A stretch of DNA of 64,000 nucleotides from Odiellus spinosus (lineage: Eukaryota; Arthropoda; Arachnida; Opiliones; Phalangiidae): the NCBI GenBank assembly GCA_963920705.1, contig OY987225.1:6546675-6610674 (forward strand). The letters run 5' to 3'. Below are positions 55,201 through 64,000 of this stretch, in pieces. Below the pieces are notes generated by a model. The model saw nothing but the letters and a program-made list of their open reading frames with translations. It did not search any database and was not told the DNA's origin. The translations under genes and the position numbers were made by a program. Every line of letters starts with the position of its first letter. Within the stretch, counting starts at the first letter, position 1.

Positions 55201-57600
55201 ATTATATCAAAAATGTCTTTGCGAACAAAGACCCAGAAGGACATGTTATGGCCTTGAATGTCTGAAGTGACAGATATTTAATTTTCTTTTAAAACATTAA
55301 ATTTATATACAATTAATTTTTCTTTTAAAACATGAAATTTAAATATAATTAGATTTTCTTTTAAAACGAAATTTAAATATAATCACAATCTGGCACGATT
55401 TAGAGTTTCAAATTTCAAAACAACTGATTTTATTCACTCGGAAATATTTAAGAAAAACATAACAGACGATTTTCTCCCATTGACGCTTAACATTAAATTT
55501 CGCTTAATTATTTTTCAGGGATTACGTGTCAAACAAAACGAAACTTTTCGTTCGATAGAAAAATATACTTAATTTAGCTTTGGCTTTAGGCATAGACTCA
55601 AAGTTCTATGATCTGATCTCATACCTTAATTGGATAATGTTTTCTATGGATAATGCTTTATTATAACTCCTCGACCTTAGTCGAGGCAATTCGTTCATGT
55701 TAGCTTATGAATGCTTATACAAGGAATTTAAAGGGAAAAAAATTCCCCATATTTTAAAGGTACAGACCGGGATAAAAAAAAGTGTGTCTTAAATGATAGA
55801 GCGTATATTAAAACGACTAATATCATATCGCAAAAAAATTAATAGTTAGTAGATATTAAGATATTTACGTTTATTATAAGCAAAAAGTGATCTCTAGTGA
55901 ACGCCATTTTAGTTTTTTCATACCCTTTCGATGCATGCTGAGGATCGGCTTCGCCGATTGGTTTATTTCTCACCTAAAGTCACTTGACTCTAGCTGAAAA
56001 TAGATGCGGGTATAAGCGCGCTCAATTTCTTTAGAGTCAAATAAGATATGCCGGGCCGAAACATAGGCTACTTCCGAAGGATCCCGCGCGCGAACACTAA
56101 CCCGAAGGTCGGTCGGCCAGCTGAGCTAGTAGTAGTCTGTACTAGGTATTAACCGAGTCTTAAGTTGATTTGAAGAATTAGAAGGTAAGAACTAAACTGC
56201 ATTCATTAATTACGCAATTAGGCATGTTTTCGTAGAAAGTTAGAAATCACAAAATTACGGGTCTTCTTACGAAGTTACGAACAGACGATCCGACTCGAAT
56301 GGCCTTCGTTTCGCGAATCTTTATTGGGTGACTTAAAGGCCAATCATTGAAGCGGATCCTTATTTTTAAAACTCGAAATGCCGGGAAGCAAATATGGCGT
56401 TCTTCTAGGAACGTAAATTTCGGTTTTAAAATGATATTTATAAATTAACCAAGACTTAAATCACTATAATGTGTTTTCATTTGTAGGTTTTTAAGCATGC
56501 TCTTTCCAATGGAAGTACTTTTAAAGTTGGGTTGCCTTTCCCTTTAATTTTTAATTTAGGTTGCAAACGAACAAACCTAATCCATGGATAATGTTTTGTT
56601 ATAACTCCTCGACTTTAGTCGAGGCAATTCGTTCATGTTAGCTTATGAATGCTTATCAAGGAATTTAAAGGGAAAAAAATTCCCCGTATTTTAATTTTTA
56701 ATCTAGGTTGCAAACGAACAAACCTAATCCATGGGAATGTTTTATTACAACTCCTTGACTTTAGTCGAGGCAATTCGTTCATGTTAGCTTACGGATGCTT
56801 ATTCAAAGAATTTAAAGGGAATAAAAATTCCCCATATTTTAATTTAGGTTGCAAACGAACAAACCCAATCCATGGATAATGTTTTATTATAACTCCTAAT
56901 AACTAATTAGTGGTCCCTTATGGAAATCATCATTTTAATTGTACGGTTTTAATGAAATTAAAAATGAAAGTATTACAATTTATTTAAAAACCTTATCCGC
57001 TCTAAAATTTGTCGCTTTGAAATTCTCTTCCCTCGCGCGCACAATATAGCTTTGAAAGTACAAATTGTTATGGTTTGCGTCGTCTGCTAAGTTAGAAAAG
57101 AAGGTGATTTTAAACGGGCTTTAAAAAACACATTTTCCTTGATCAAATACTCATTCCAATAAACCGGCGAGTATTTTTAACGATCCGTTCAATTGCGAGT
57201 CGTGGAAATTCGGGTTAAATTAAGAAAACAAAAAGTGGACTCGCGTTATACTGAAAAATAACAGTTCAATACACGTTTTCCCTGAAAAATAATTAAGCCA
57301 ATTTTAATGTTAAGCGTCAATGGGAGAAAATCGTCTGTTATGTTTTTTCTTAAATATTTCCGAGTGTATAAAATCAGTTGTTTTGAAATTTGAAACTCTA
57401 AATCGTGCCAGATTGTGATTATATTTAAATTTCGTTTTAAAAGAAAATCTAATTATATTTAAATTTCATGTTTTAAAAGAAAATTTAATTGTATTTAAAT
57501 TTAATGTTTTAAAAGAAAATTAAATATCTGTCACTTCAGACATTCAAGGCCATAACATGTCCTTCTGGGTCTTTGTTCGCAAAGACATTTTTGATATAAT
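55201..57600. mobile_element. 2.4-kb element with long inverted repeats, non-autonomous
   Basis: Arms of about 330 bases (55201-55529 and 57268-57600) begin ATTATATCAAAAATGTCTTTG and are inverted copies with small indels. There is no transposase frame inside. The interior carries the hairpin-bearing repeats at 55635-56895. No certain target duplication, so the superfamily is unassigned. Confidence 0.8.
55635..56895 (+). repeat. Four copies of a 130-150 bp unit carrying a hairpin
   Basis: Units contain GGATAATGTTTT, then CCTCGAC-TTTA-GTCGAGG (an eight-base stem), then GCAATTCGTTCATGTTAGC and AATTTAAAGGGAA. Copies lie near 55650, 56585 and 56740, with a partial one near 56875. Confidence 0.8.
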
Positions 57601-59116
57601 TAACTGAGATATGACCATTTTACGTATCCATGTTTTCCACTAAATTTACCAGAGACTCGTGAAGGATGAAAATGGGAATGCTACTTGCCGAGAAAGAATA
57701 TGGTTTTTTAGGCTGCTCTCGCCATTCTCCGTCTACCGTGGCACTCCTTGTCGTAGGGGGCTTTACTTACCCTTTTTCCCCAACCGCTCCGTGCTTTTCC
57801 CCCGCGCATGTGGGACTGAAAAAACAAGTTGGTGTGGCTTAAAAACCTTAAAACTGACCCCGGTAAAACTTTAAAAACTCTTGATAATTATCGTAGAAAT
57901 AAAAACTAAACTTAATTATGTTATTGGAGAGTTGCTTAAATATTGCCTTAAATATTGGTGAAAAAAAGATCAAATATGGGCTATTTTGGGAAGATAATTA
58001 AAGGTTAACGGTAATTATTAAAATTAAATTAGTTTAGGATAAAATGTTTAACGTAATCTCAAAAACGAGACCAGAGTTATTTTTCGAAAAAATGTTGGTT
58101 CAATTGACCGGAAATCGTACTTAAGTGGAGGTATAAATCACGAATATTATCATAACTCACTTAGTAATAATCGTAGCACTTAATTTAAACATTCATACGA
58201 TAGATGAATAACATATCTATTACCCTATTTAGACAAAACACATTTAGTTCTGTTAATTAACAAAGAAAAATAATGTCAATTATAGGGTTATTTTGAAGGG
58301 TTAATGCAAATTTTTTAAAGAAGTTTAAAGTTTATTGAAAAATTATCTATAACTGTAATTGTAAATGGTACTCGGGGAAGTTACTTGGAATTGTCTCTAG
58401 TTTCATTATCAAGTAAGGAAATAGTTCTGATAGCACTAGAAGCCTAGAAAAACGTGTCGAAAGTAGGGCCCAGAAAAAAAAAACGCTCAAGGCTTCCCCT
58501 TTTTAGTTACATCAATATTATTCATATTCACACCATTTTAACCCATTTCTTAACCTACCCAACGGAATTACAAAATATATTTGGAATTCCAAGAATGGAC
58601 AAATTGGTTTCGACGAACATTCAAAGAGGGCGTATACATAGCCAAGTGTGGTGAGCTCATCCTGGATAAAGAAAGGGCTGACATAAAAGCATTGGGGGAG
58701 TTAATGGGGGAAAAATAAGAAAAAAAGAGAGAACAACGAACACACCTGTGGCCTGTGTGACGTAGTTTACTATTCTTTATCTGTCTCCATGCTTCTCAAG
58801 TTCTCAAGGAGAAAGTTGTTTGTAATTTTTTGTTTTGTTAGTTTAGGAACGAATTGAAAAGGGACTAATACGTCCGAAAGCTCTCCTACAACGTTTAGTA
58901 AATTAACCATACAGTAGCAGTCACGTAAATTATTTTAATATTATTATAAACATTCTTAAAGAGTCGGTAAAACATAAACGGTGTGCATCTAGCTATTCTA
59001 CGAAAGGATTAAACTTTTCGCCCATGCCTCTACCCATATGATATCATACAGGTGGCTTAAAATCCATGGGAAACAATTTCATGGTAGGCATAGTCTCATC
59101 ATTATAAAACTTGCAT
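57601..59116. other. No gene supported
   Basis: AT-rich. Short frames at 57659-57874 and 58454-58654 lack ATG starts or motifs. A + strand stretch ending near 58719 (ELILDKERADIKALGELMGEK) could be a 50-residue exon fragment, without other support. Confidence 0.3.
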
Positions 59117-59788
59117 ATGGCGGGGAGAAAGCGTATAAGCGAGAAAGACATATTACGTATTATTGATACGCTTTCCAAATACAAAAATGAAATATTTCAC
59201 GGCAACAGTGGAACTATCACTGGGAAATCTTCCCCCATTTGGATGAAACTGTCCAATGAATTAAATGGACTTAAATCGGGTCTCGCGCTGTATTCGATTG
59301 TCTCGAAAAATTACTATGATTGTTGGAAACTGCTTGGTTTTCAAAAATTAATGGAAGATGAGGCAGATGATGAGGCAGATTATGAGGCAGAGGATGAGGC
59401 AGAAGTCTTTTCTGATGAAGAAAGTACCGACAATGACAACTTTGATTTGAACACTGAAAAAAACTCGACTAATAGGCTAAAGTTTACCATGACTCTAACA
59501 CAGCAAAAGTACGCGAGAATGGCTCCACAAAAAGCTATTTACAAATGCGGGGAAGTGGAGCGAATAAAGTCTCAGCGAGAATATTTAGTTTTTCCAAAAG
59601 GTAATTTTTTTCACGATTTTAAAGCGGATTCTAAGGAATTTTATGACCATTTTAGAGGGAACACCATAAGTAATAAGCAACGTTTACCACTTAAAGGGAA
59701 AATGCAATATGCAACCTTACAACAAGTAATTTTTTTTATCAATTCCTTATCCATTAGTGAAATAATTTTCAAACAAATATTAAACTAG
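59117..59788 (+). CDS. Myb/SANT-like small protein with acidic tract, family unknown
   Basis: 223 residues from the ATG at 59117. The N-terminal 75 residues (ISEKDILRIIDTLSKYKNEI ... WMKLSNELNG ... YYDCWKLLGF) look like a short helical DNA-binding domain of the kind found in transposon-linked proteins. A DEADDEADYEAEDEAE tract built on 12-base repeats follows. The stop codon falls inside the left arm of the palindrome at 59770-60011. Domain assignment is tentative. Confidence 0.45.
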   Translation: MAGRKRISEKDILRIIDTLSKYKNEIFHGNSGTITGKSSPIWMKLSNELNGLKSGLALYSIVSKNYYDCWKLLGFQKLMEDEADDEADYEAEDEAEVFSDEESTDNDNFDLNTEKNSTNRLKFTMTLTQQKYARMAPQKAIYKCGEVERIKSQREYLVFPKGNFFHDFKADSKEFYDHFRGNTISNKQRLPLKGKMQYATLQQVIFFINSLSISEIIFKQILN

Positions 59789-60011
59789 AAATAAATGTAA
59801 GACTTCCCAGGAAAATAGGCATAGCTGGATTCATGGAGATCAACTGAATTCTAGCGTATAAGGGCCATTGAAAGTCTCAGGGAGATCTCGCCTGAACGAC
59901 GGGCCTTTGCTAATTGGTCGCTAGCCCTTATGCGCGAGCAATTCAGGATCTCCATGAATCCAGCTAAGCCTATTTTCAGGGTAAATTTATTTCTAGTTTA
60001 ATATTTGTTTG
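59770..60011. repeat. Large palindrome, arms about 90 bases
   Basis: Arms 59770-59865 and 59923-60011 pair almost throughout: TTAAACTAGAAATAAAT, AAAATAGGC, AGCTGGATTCATGGAGATC and ATAAGGG occur in both. The loop is about 57 bases. It resembles a fold-back element or MITE. Confidence 0.85.
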
Positions 60012-60833
60012 TAATTTTTTTAACTGAGGAAATTAGAATAATTTAAACGATAAGGAATCGATAAAAAAATCACTTGATGTTGTTGCATTCTCCCTTTAAA
60101 GGGATGGTGACGAGGAAAATAAAATATTTTTTGTCGATTCTCATACTAAAATAATTTTAAATATTTCAATTTTTCACAATGAGACCCTGCACTCTGTTTA
60201 TAACTAAAAAAATGTATTTAATTATTATGCAAACCCTCCCTCCCCCACCCCCTCCCATGAGAAGGCAGGGCATTACACGATTGGTTGGAGAACAGTGAAA
60301 TCTGGATCTATTGTTGATGTTTTAAAAACATTGGGATATATTATCACGAATTATTAACTAAGTGGATATGTCTTGTGATTAGTTGAAGAATCGATGAAGA
60401 TTCACTTCATTTTCCTCTTCACCCTCCCTTTAAGTAGAATATGATGAAGTGTGAAAATGTGGCTTTTTTGCATTTTCTTTTATTATTTTGACACATATGG
60501 GTCGCTTCCGCGAAAGTTTTCATAAAATACGTTCTTGTTTAAAACAAATGGTTTCACACGAAAACATCTCGATTAAAAAAAATTTAAACAATGGGAAATG
60601 ACACTTCGTTAATTCCGCAAGAAAAATCTCTGAATTTCTGTAACTATCCTATGTAAATCTCAACAGAGAATGAAAAAGAGACAAAAAATGAAAAAGTAAA
60701 TGGTGTCGGTGGTTATCTATGGATATCCTCCCAAAAACAATTAACACCTTCTTGCTAAAAGTTTACTCAAGAATGCAGGGTTTTGTCAAGGAAAGGAGAC
60801 AAACAACTACGATAAATATAATAAACAAATACA
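60012..60833. other. Nothing recognised
   Basis: AT-rich with runs of C and T near 60236. No frame, repeat or motif that I can support. Confidence 0.35.
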
Positions 60834-60923
60834 CCTAGCCTAACATAACCTAACCTAACATAAATTAACCTAACCTCACCTAACCTAACATAAATTAACC
60901 TAACCTAACTTAAATTAACCTAG
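60834..60923 (-). repeat. Telomere-like (CCTAA)n array, degenerate
   Basis: Eighteen consecutive pentamers in unbroken register. Eight are exact CCTAA and the others are one- or two-base variants (CATAA, ATTAA, CTTAA, CCTCA, CCTAG). The complement TTAGG is the ancestral arthropod telomere repeat. Confidence 0.7.
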
Positions 60924-61040
60924 TGACATGTTTCTTAAATTAACCTAGTGACATGTTTCTTAAATTAACCTAGTGACATGTTTCTTAAATTAACCTAGTG
61001 ACATGTTTCTTAAATTAACCTTCAGTGACATGTTTTCACA
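60914..61040 (+). repeat. 25-bp minisatellite following the telomere-like array
   Basis: Units start at 60914, 60939, 60964, 60989 and 61014: ATTAACCTAGTGACATGTTT plus CTTAA, the last one partial. The 25-base period keeps the pentamer register of the preceding array. Confidence 0.9.
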
Positions 61041-61264
61041 GTCACCTAACCTTTAAAATAACCATCTTCCACCGACGTCTTAGTCCGAAGTTTTATTACC
61101 TTGGCAACATCTTCCCCCTTCACCCAGCTTAAAAATTGAAACGTCTGTATCTTTGTGAATAATGCTTTCCCCCCGAAATTTTTGCACCATTATTTTTCTC
61201 GCATTTTTCTCTTTCAAATAAGGTACCTTTTGACTGAATTCGTTACTGGGACCTATTCTTCACT
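61041..61264. other. Spacer
   Basis: No feature seen. The sequence continues into the 3' side of the LINE-like frame. Confidence 0.3.
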
Positions 61265-61747
61265 TTAGCCTTTGAGGTCATCTGGTTCAACATCATGAGT
61301 GAGACCACCGATGACCCCGTTACTACCGGGGGTTGTATCATTCCCAATGTCCTTCATAGTAACACGCATATCTTGAAATTTGGTGCATTTCAACAAAGTG
61401 TCCCTCTGGGACTGAGTACAGGGGGCGATGAGAAGACCACCACCCTGTAATATATAGAGATTGCGTACATCAATGGTTTTTCGGATGACCGAACAAATGA
61501 CTTTTAACCCAAAATCATGAAAGGTTTTACTTTCCGTTCTTTCCGTAGGTTTCTTAGGGTGTCGTGGTGTTGACCGAAATATTAGCGGTTGTAAAATCAC
61601 TGGAAGAAGATTTTTGTGAGGATGCACCTCCTCAATATCTTCCGTACTCATTTCGAACGAGTCGTGTGAATCCTTGTCTTGTGAAGGGGAGGACTGCGAG
61701 TCAGTTTTCACTTTTTTAGCTGAGTGATTCTTATTTCCCTTGCCCAT
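61265..61747 (-). CDS. LINE ORF1-like (RNA-binding) fragment
   Basis: 160 residues, ATG at 61747. The N-terminus is a Lys/Ser/Asp-rich disordered region. Residues about 75-155 read SVIRKTIDVRNLYILQGGGL, LIAPCTQSQRDTLLKC, and GSNGVIGGLTHDV. This is the pattern of the RRM-like gag domain in ORF1 of arthropod CR1/Jockey-type retrotransposons. The zinc knuckles that usually follow are absent, so it is truncated. An RT fragment lies at the right window edge. Confidence 0.5.
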   Translation of the reverse strand: MGKGNKNHSAKKVKTDSQSSPSQDKDSHDSFEMSTEDIEEVHPHKNLLPVILQPLIFRSTPRHPKKPTERTESKTFHDFGLKVICSVIRKTIDVRNLYILQGGGLLIAPCTQSQRDTLLKCTKFQDMRVTMKDIGNDTTPGSNGVIGGLTHDVEPDDLKG

Positions 61748-62694
61748 GGCTAAACGAAGAAAAAGGAAAGGAAGTCAGGAGAAAGAAAGAAGCCAAGGCC
61801 CGGAACTCGACTAAGTCGCGAAGAAAAAGCACCTTGAGCGGCGGACGTCACGTAACCGTTTGTAATTTTATTTTTGAGCAAGAAACCATTTTGATGGTTC
61901 CAGATAAATTCTCTATACTTATCAGAGCTTAAAGCAGACGACAAACCTTATTGAAGAATAGCTGGAAATAAGTAAATTTTCTAAAACACCAAAATTATAT
62001 TTTTTATGGATTCAAACGAGGTTTGTGGGTCTGCCGCAAGAGAGAAGGAATGAAATGTTCTTGGGTCTATTTTATCTCCAAACTCTTTTATTTTGAATTC
62101 TGTGACCGGAAAAAATTCTTCTAGGGTTTTTAAACCTATAGATAAACATATTTAATTTTATCCAAAAATAATATTATTCGCACGTTAAAAATTAACTTTT
62201 TCACAAAATGCATCTGGCAAAATCCATGGATTGGTAAATGAGCGGTTTATGTTTAAAATCTGCACGCCTTCCCAAGCGTTAATGCCAAGGCAAGCGTACA
62301 CCTGTGATAAAGTAAACCTCGGTAATATTAATATAAATTTCTTTACTAGCTGGACAATTTTAAACACGAATCTACTTACGGGATAAGGGACCATTTCTTC
62401 GACGAATTCGGAAAATTTGCTGCAGTTTCTCTCCTCCAACAAGGATCCGTTGTGCATGAAAAAACCTATAGTATTGGATTTTATTTTCCAATTTCCTATT
62501 CCATTGAAAATGATTTCCACGTATTTTTCCAAACAGATTGCAATGATGTGACCTTCCTCTCATCCATTGAATACTTTCTGTAATGATTTATATATAAATT
62601 TAAACTATGATGATAGAAAAAGTTGGGTCATATAATTTGAATTGCCTATAGTCAAAATTTTAGAAAGAGGCTCCCGGTTCCCACATTCACATAC
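61748..62694 (-). other. Short - strand frames without a family
   Basis: 62185-62532 is open on the - strand (ATG at 62532, 115 residues, QVYACLGINAWEGVQIL near the end). It could be a downstream exon of the hAT-like gene, but I do not recognise it. The rest is non-coding. Confidence 0.25.
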
Positions 62695-63265
62695 CTGCAT
62701 CACTGGCTTTAAACTTTCCACAGTTTTGTCGAATCTTTCCAGGAGCTTCGAACTTGAAGGGACAGTAACCCGTGGACCTCCTCTGGCCATGGCTTCTCGA
62801 AAGCCGATTCCGTCCACGATACTAAACTGACAGCCGTCATTGGCGACCATTTTCATCAACGCCACTTCAAAATTTTTCTGCTCATTCGGCAAAGCAGGCA
62901 GTTTTGCTACCTTTTTAATCGGTGGTAACAGTTGCACCTCGATGGATCTTTTCGGGTTTTTTTCCACCAATACACCATGCTGAAAATCCTTTGAGAAATT
63001 TGTAAAATTATATTGGGATATAGAAGTTATATAATAGTTTTTAACATACTCTGACTTGACGCTCTAAATTAGCCGCAGAACTTTCTGCCACTCTGGTCCA
63101 CTTCCGGCAATCCTTCCATTTACATTGCACCACAATATGCTTGGTTTGGATGCCGGTGGGCGTCACTTCATGACCACGGTAAGTGAAGTGATCCTGTATG
63201 TTCCTGTATTTTATTTCAATTTCAAAGAAAAGGTTTGTCAATAAAAATACTTTATTCAAATACAT
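62695..63265 (-). pseudogene. hAT-type transposase N-terminal exons
   Basis: Exon 1 63265-63050 ends before GTATGT and carries a degenerate BED-like zinc region (VQCKWKDCRKW ... SSAANLERQ). Exon 2 62979-62695 lies between TTTCAG and GTATGT and reads KMVANDGCQFSIVDGIGFRE ... VPSSSKLLERF, the standard hAT block before the catalytic core. Phases agree. The catalytic domain and insertion domain are not seen in the window, so it is a fragment. Confidence 0.6.
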
Positions 63266-63373
63266 TTAATTTTATTTCAATTCTATCATTAAAATGGGTC
63301 TAGCGCTTTTCTTTTTACTTTATTTTTTTTACTACAATACAAATTTAAAGACACTTTCACACACACACATGAT

Positions 63374-63826
63374 TTAACGTCGGATATGTTTAGAGAACCT
63401 TTCAACAATATTTAAGTCATTTAGTTCATGATTCTTTGAGAATCCTTTTAAAAAGGATCTAGTGCTTTTCTTTTTACTTCGGTGAATGAGATATAGAGCG
63501 CTGAATTGTCCACAAACATTGCTTGTTGTACTCTGTAACCGTCTTCTTCCATATTTCCATTTCTTACAATTGCCATTTAGAAATTTCCATATATCGGGTA
63601 TGAATGGTGGTAGACCGAAACTATCAAAGTAGTAGCCGTTACGGACACCATCTATGAACACAGCGACCCAATGAGATCCCTCAGATCCTTGTTGATCAAA
63701 GTTTATAACAAGTGCTGCTGGATATTTGGATATCCTATGGGGTAGCTTGTCCGAGGGGAAAACACCTGTGAAGCCGCGTGTTTTAGGCAGCGCCATACTC
63801 AAGTCATGAGTATTTGTGGTGGCCAT
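63374..63826 (-). CDS. PRO: Second adenain-like protease, intact frame
   Basis: 150 residues from the ATG at 63826. Family blocks in order are GFTGVFPSDKLP, the catalytic His in SEGSHWVAVFID, FDSFGLPPF, and the catalytic Cys in SNVCGQFSALYL. It is clearly related in layout to the protease at 1603-2082 but is uninterrupted. No integrase, ATPase or polymerase is visible beside it. Its ATG overlaps the stop of an upstream RT-containing frame (TAATG). It may belong to another Polinton or to a chimeric element continuing beyond the window. Confidence 0.8.
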   Translation of the reverse strand: MATTNTHDLSMALPKTRGFTGVFPSDKLPHRISKYPAALVINFDQQGSEGSHWVAVFIDGVRNGYYFDSFGLPPFIPDIWKFLNGNCKKWKYGRRRLQSTTSNVCGQFSALYLIHRSKKKSTRSFLKGFSKNHELNDLNIVERFSKHIRR

Positions 63827-63998
63827 TAGTAATCAATAACCACGTTTCTATTTTTATCAATCTGAATCAGACTTTGAAACTCAGCATATACCATACAAAC
63901 TACTGACTCGGGTAAAACGTCAGCGAAGCCAAGGCAGCTTACGATACCATGAAGGGCGGTTTCAGTCGATCTGCCTCTTTGATAGGCAAACTGAACAT
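63826..63998 (-). pseudogene. Reverse transcriptase fragment (LINE-like) at the window edge
   Basis: The - strand reads QFAYQRGRSTETALHGIV, a hallmark of non-LTR reverse transcriptases (the QxAYRxxxSTExAL block). About 35 further residues that do not follow the family come next, then TAA at 63826-63828. The fragment is cut by the window edge upstream. Confidence 0.55.
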
Positions 63999-64000
63999 TT

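Noticed and set aside
56050..56130. tRNA gene on the - strand
   Set aside because: An A box is visible but the B box is degenerate and no acceptor stem can be paired; at most a tRNA-derived fragment.
54172..61040. CRISPR-like arrays
   Set aside because: Units are contiguous tandem repeats without unique spacers, and the sequence is eukaryotic.

Overview
The window looks like nuclear DNA of an invertebrate, most likely an arthropod. It is AT-rich, its inferred introns are short, it is dense in DNA transposons (Polinton/adintovirus, P, Academ, MULE, CMC-like, PIF/Harbinger, hAT) with traces of LINEs, and it carries a degenerate array of CCTAA pentamers, the reverse strand of the arthropod TTAGG telomere repeat. 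I see no ordinary housekeeping gene, rRNA, credible tRNA or CRISPR array. Everything recognisable is viral-like or transposon-derived.

Positions 1-15.7 kb hold a Polinton/Maverick (adintovirus-like) integrated DNA virus, cut by the left window edge. Its core is an integrase and an adenain-like protease on the + strand. On the - strand follow a membrane protein, two small virion-type proteins, a packaging ATPase and a protein-primed family B DNA polymerase. Between ATPase and polymerase lie two overlapping small genes that look like host-interaction factors: a BIR (IAP-type) protein and a 64-residue protein resembling the PP1-recruiting core of PPP1R15/GADD34. From 10.1 to 15.2 kb is an accessory block with a bidirectional TATA promoter, a short leader exon that can splice to two alternative exons, an antisense spliced gene whose intron contains one of those exons, and convergent genes whose poly(A) signals overlap their stop codons. 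A cluster of CRE, octamer and GC-box motifs (15.24-15.72 kb) follows. No major capsid or penton gene is visible, so these are either left of the window or lost.

15.7-18.5 kb and 47.2-53.3 kb hold decayed pieces of related viral-like sequence. Each carries a copy of a P-type THAP-domain transposon with 31-bp terminal inverted repeats (18540-29510 and 47846-52458). Copy 2 keeps a 7-8 bp target duplication. Copy 1 is itself interrupted by a 6.1-kb Academ-type transposon with TIRs of almost 400 bp. The undisturbed site in copy 2 gives the exact insertion point and a 3-bp TCA duplication.

30-46.8 kb is a graveyard of MULE (SWIM plus Ulp1-like domains), CMC-like and PIF/Harbinger elements with several minisatellites. 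A GC-rich island of unknown origin sits at 46.78-47.13 kb. 53.4-64 kb holds a 100-bp satellite, a 2.4-kb element with roughly 330-bp inverted repeats, a large palindrome, the telomere-like array, LINE fragments, a hAT fragment and a second, intact-looking adenain-like protease.
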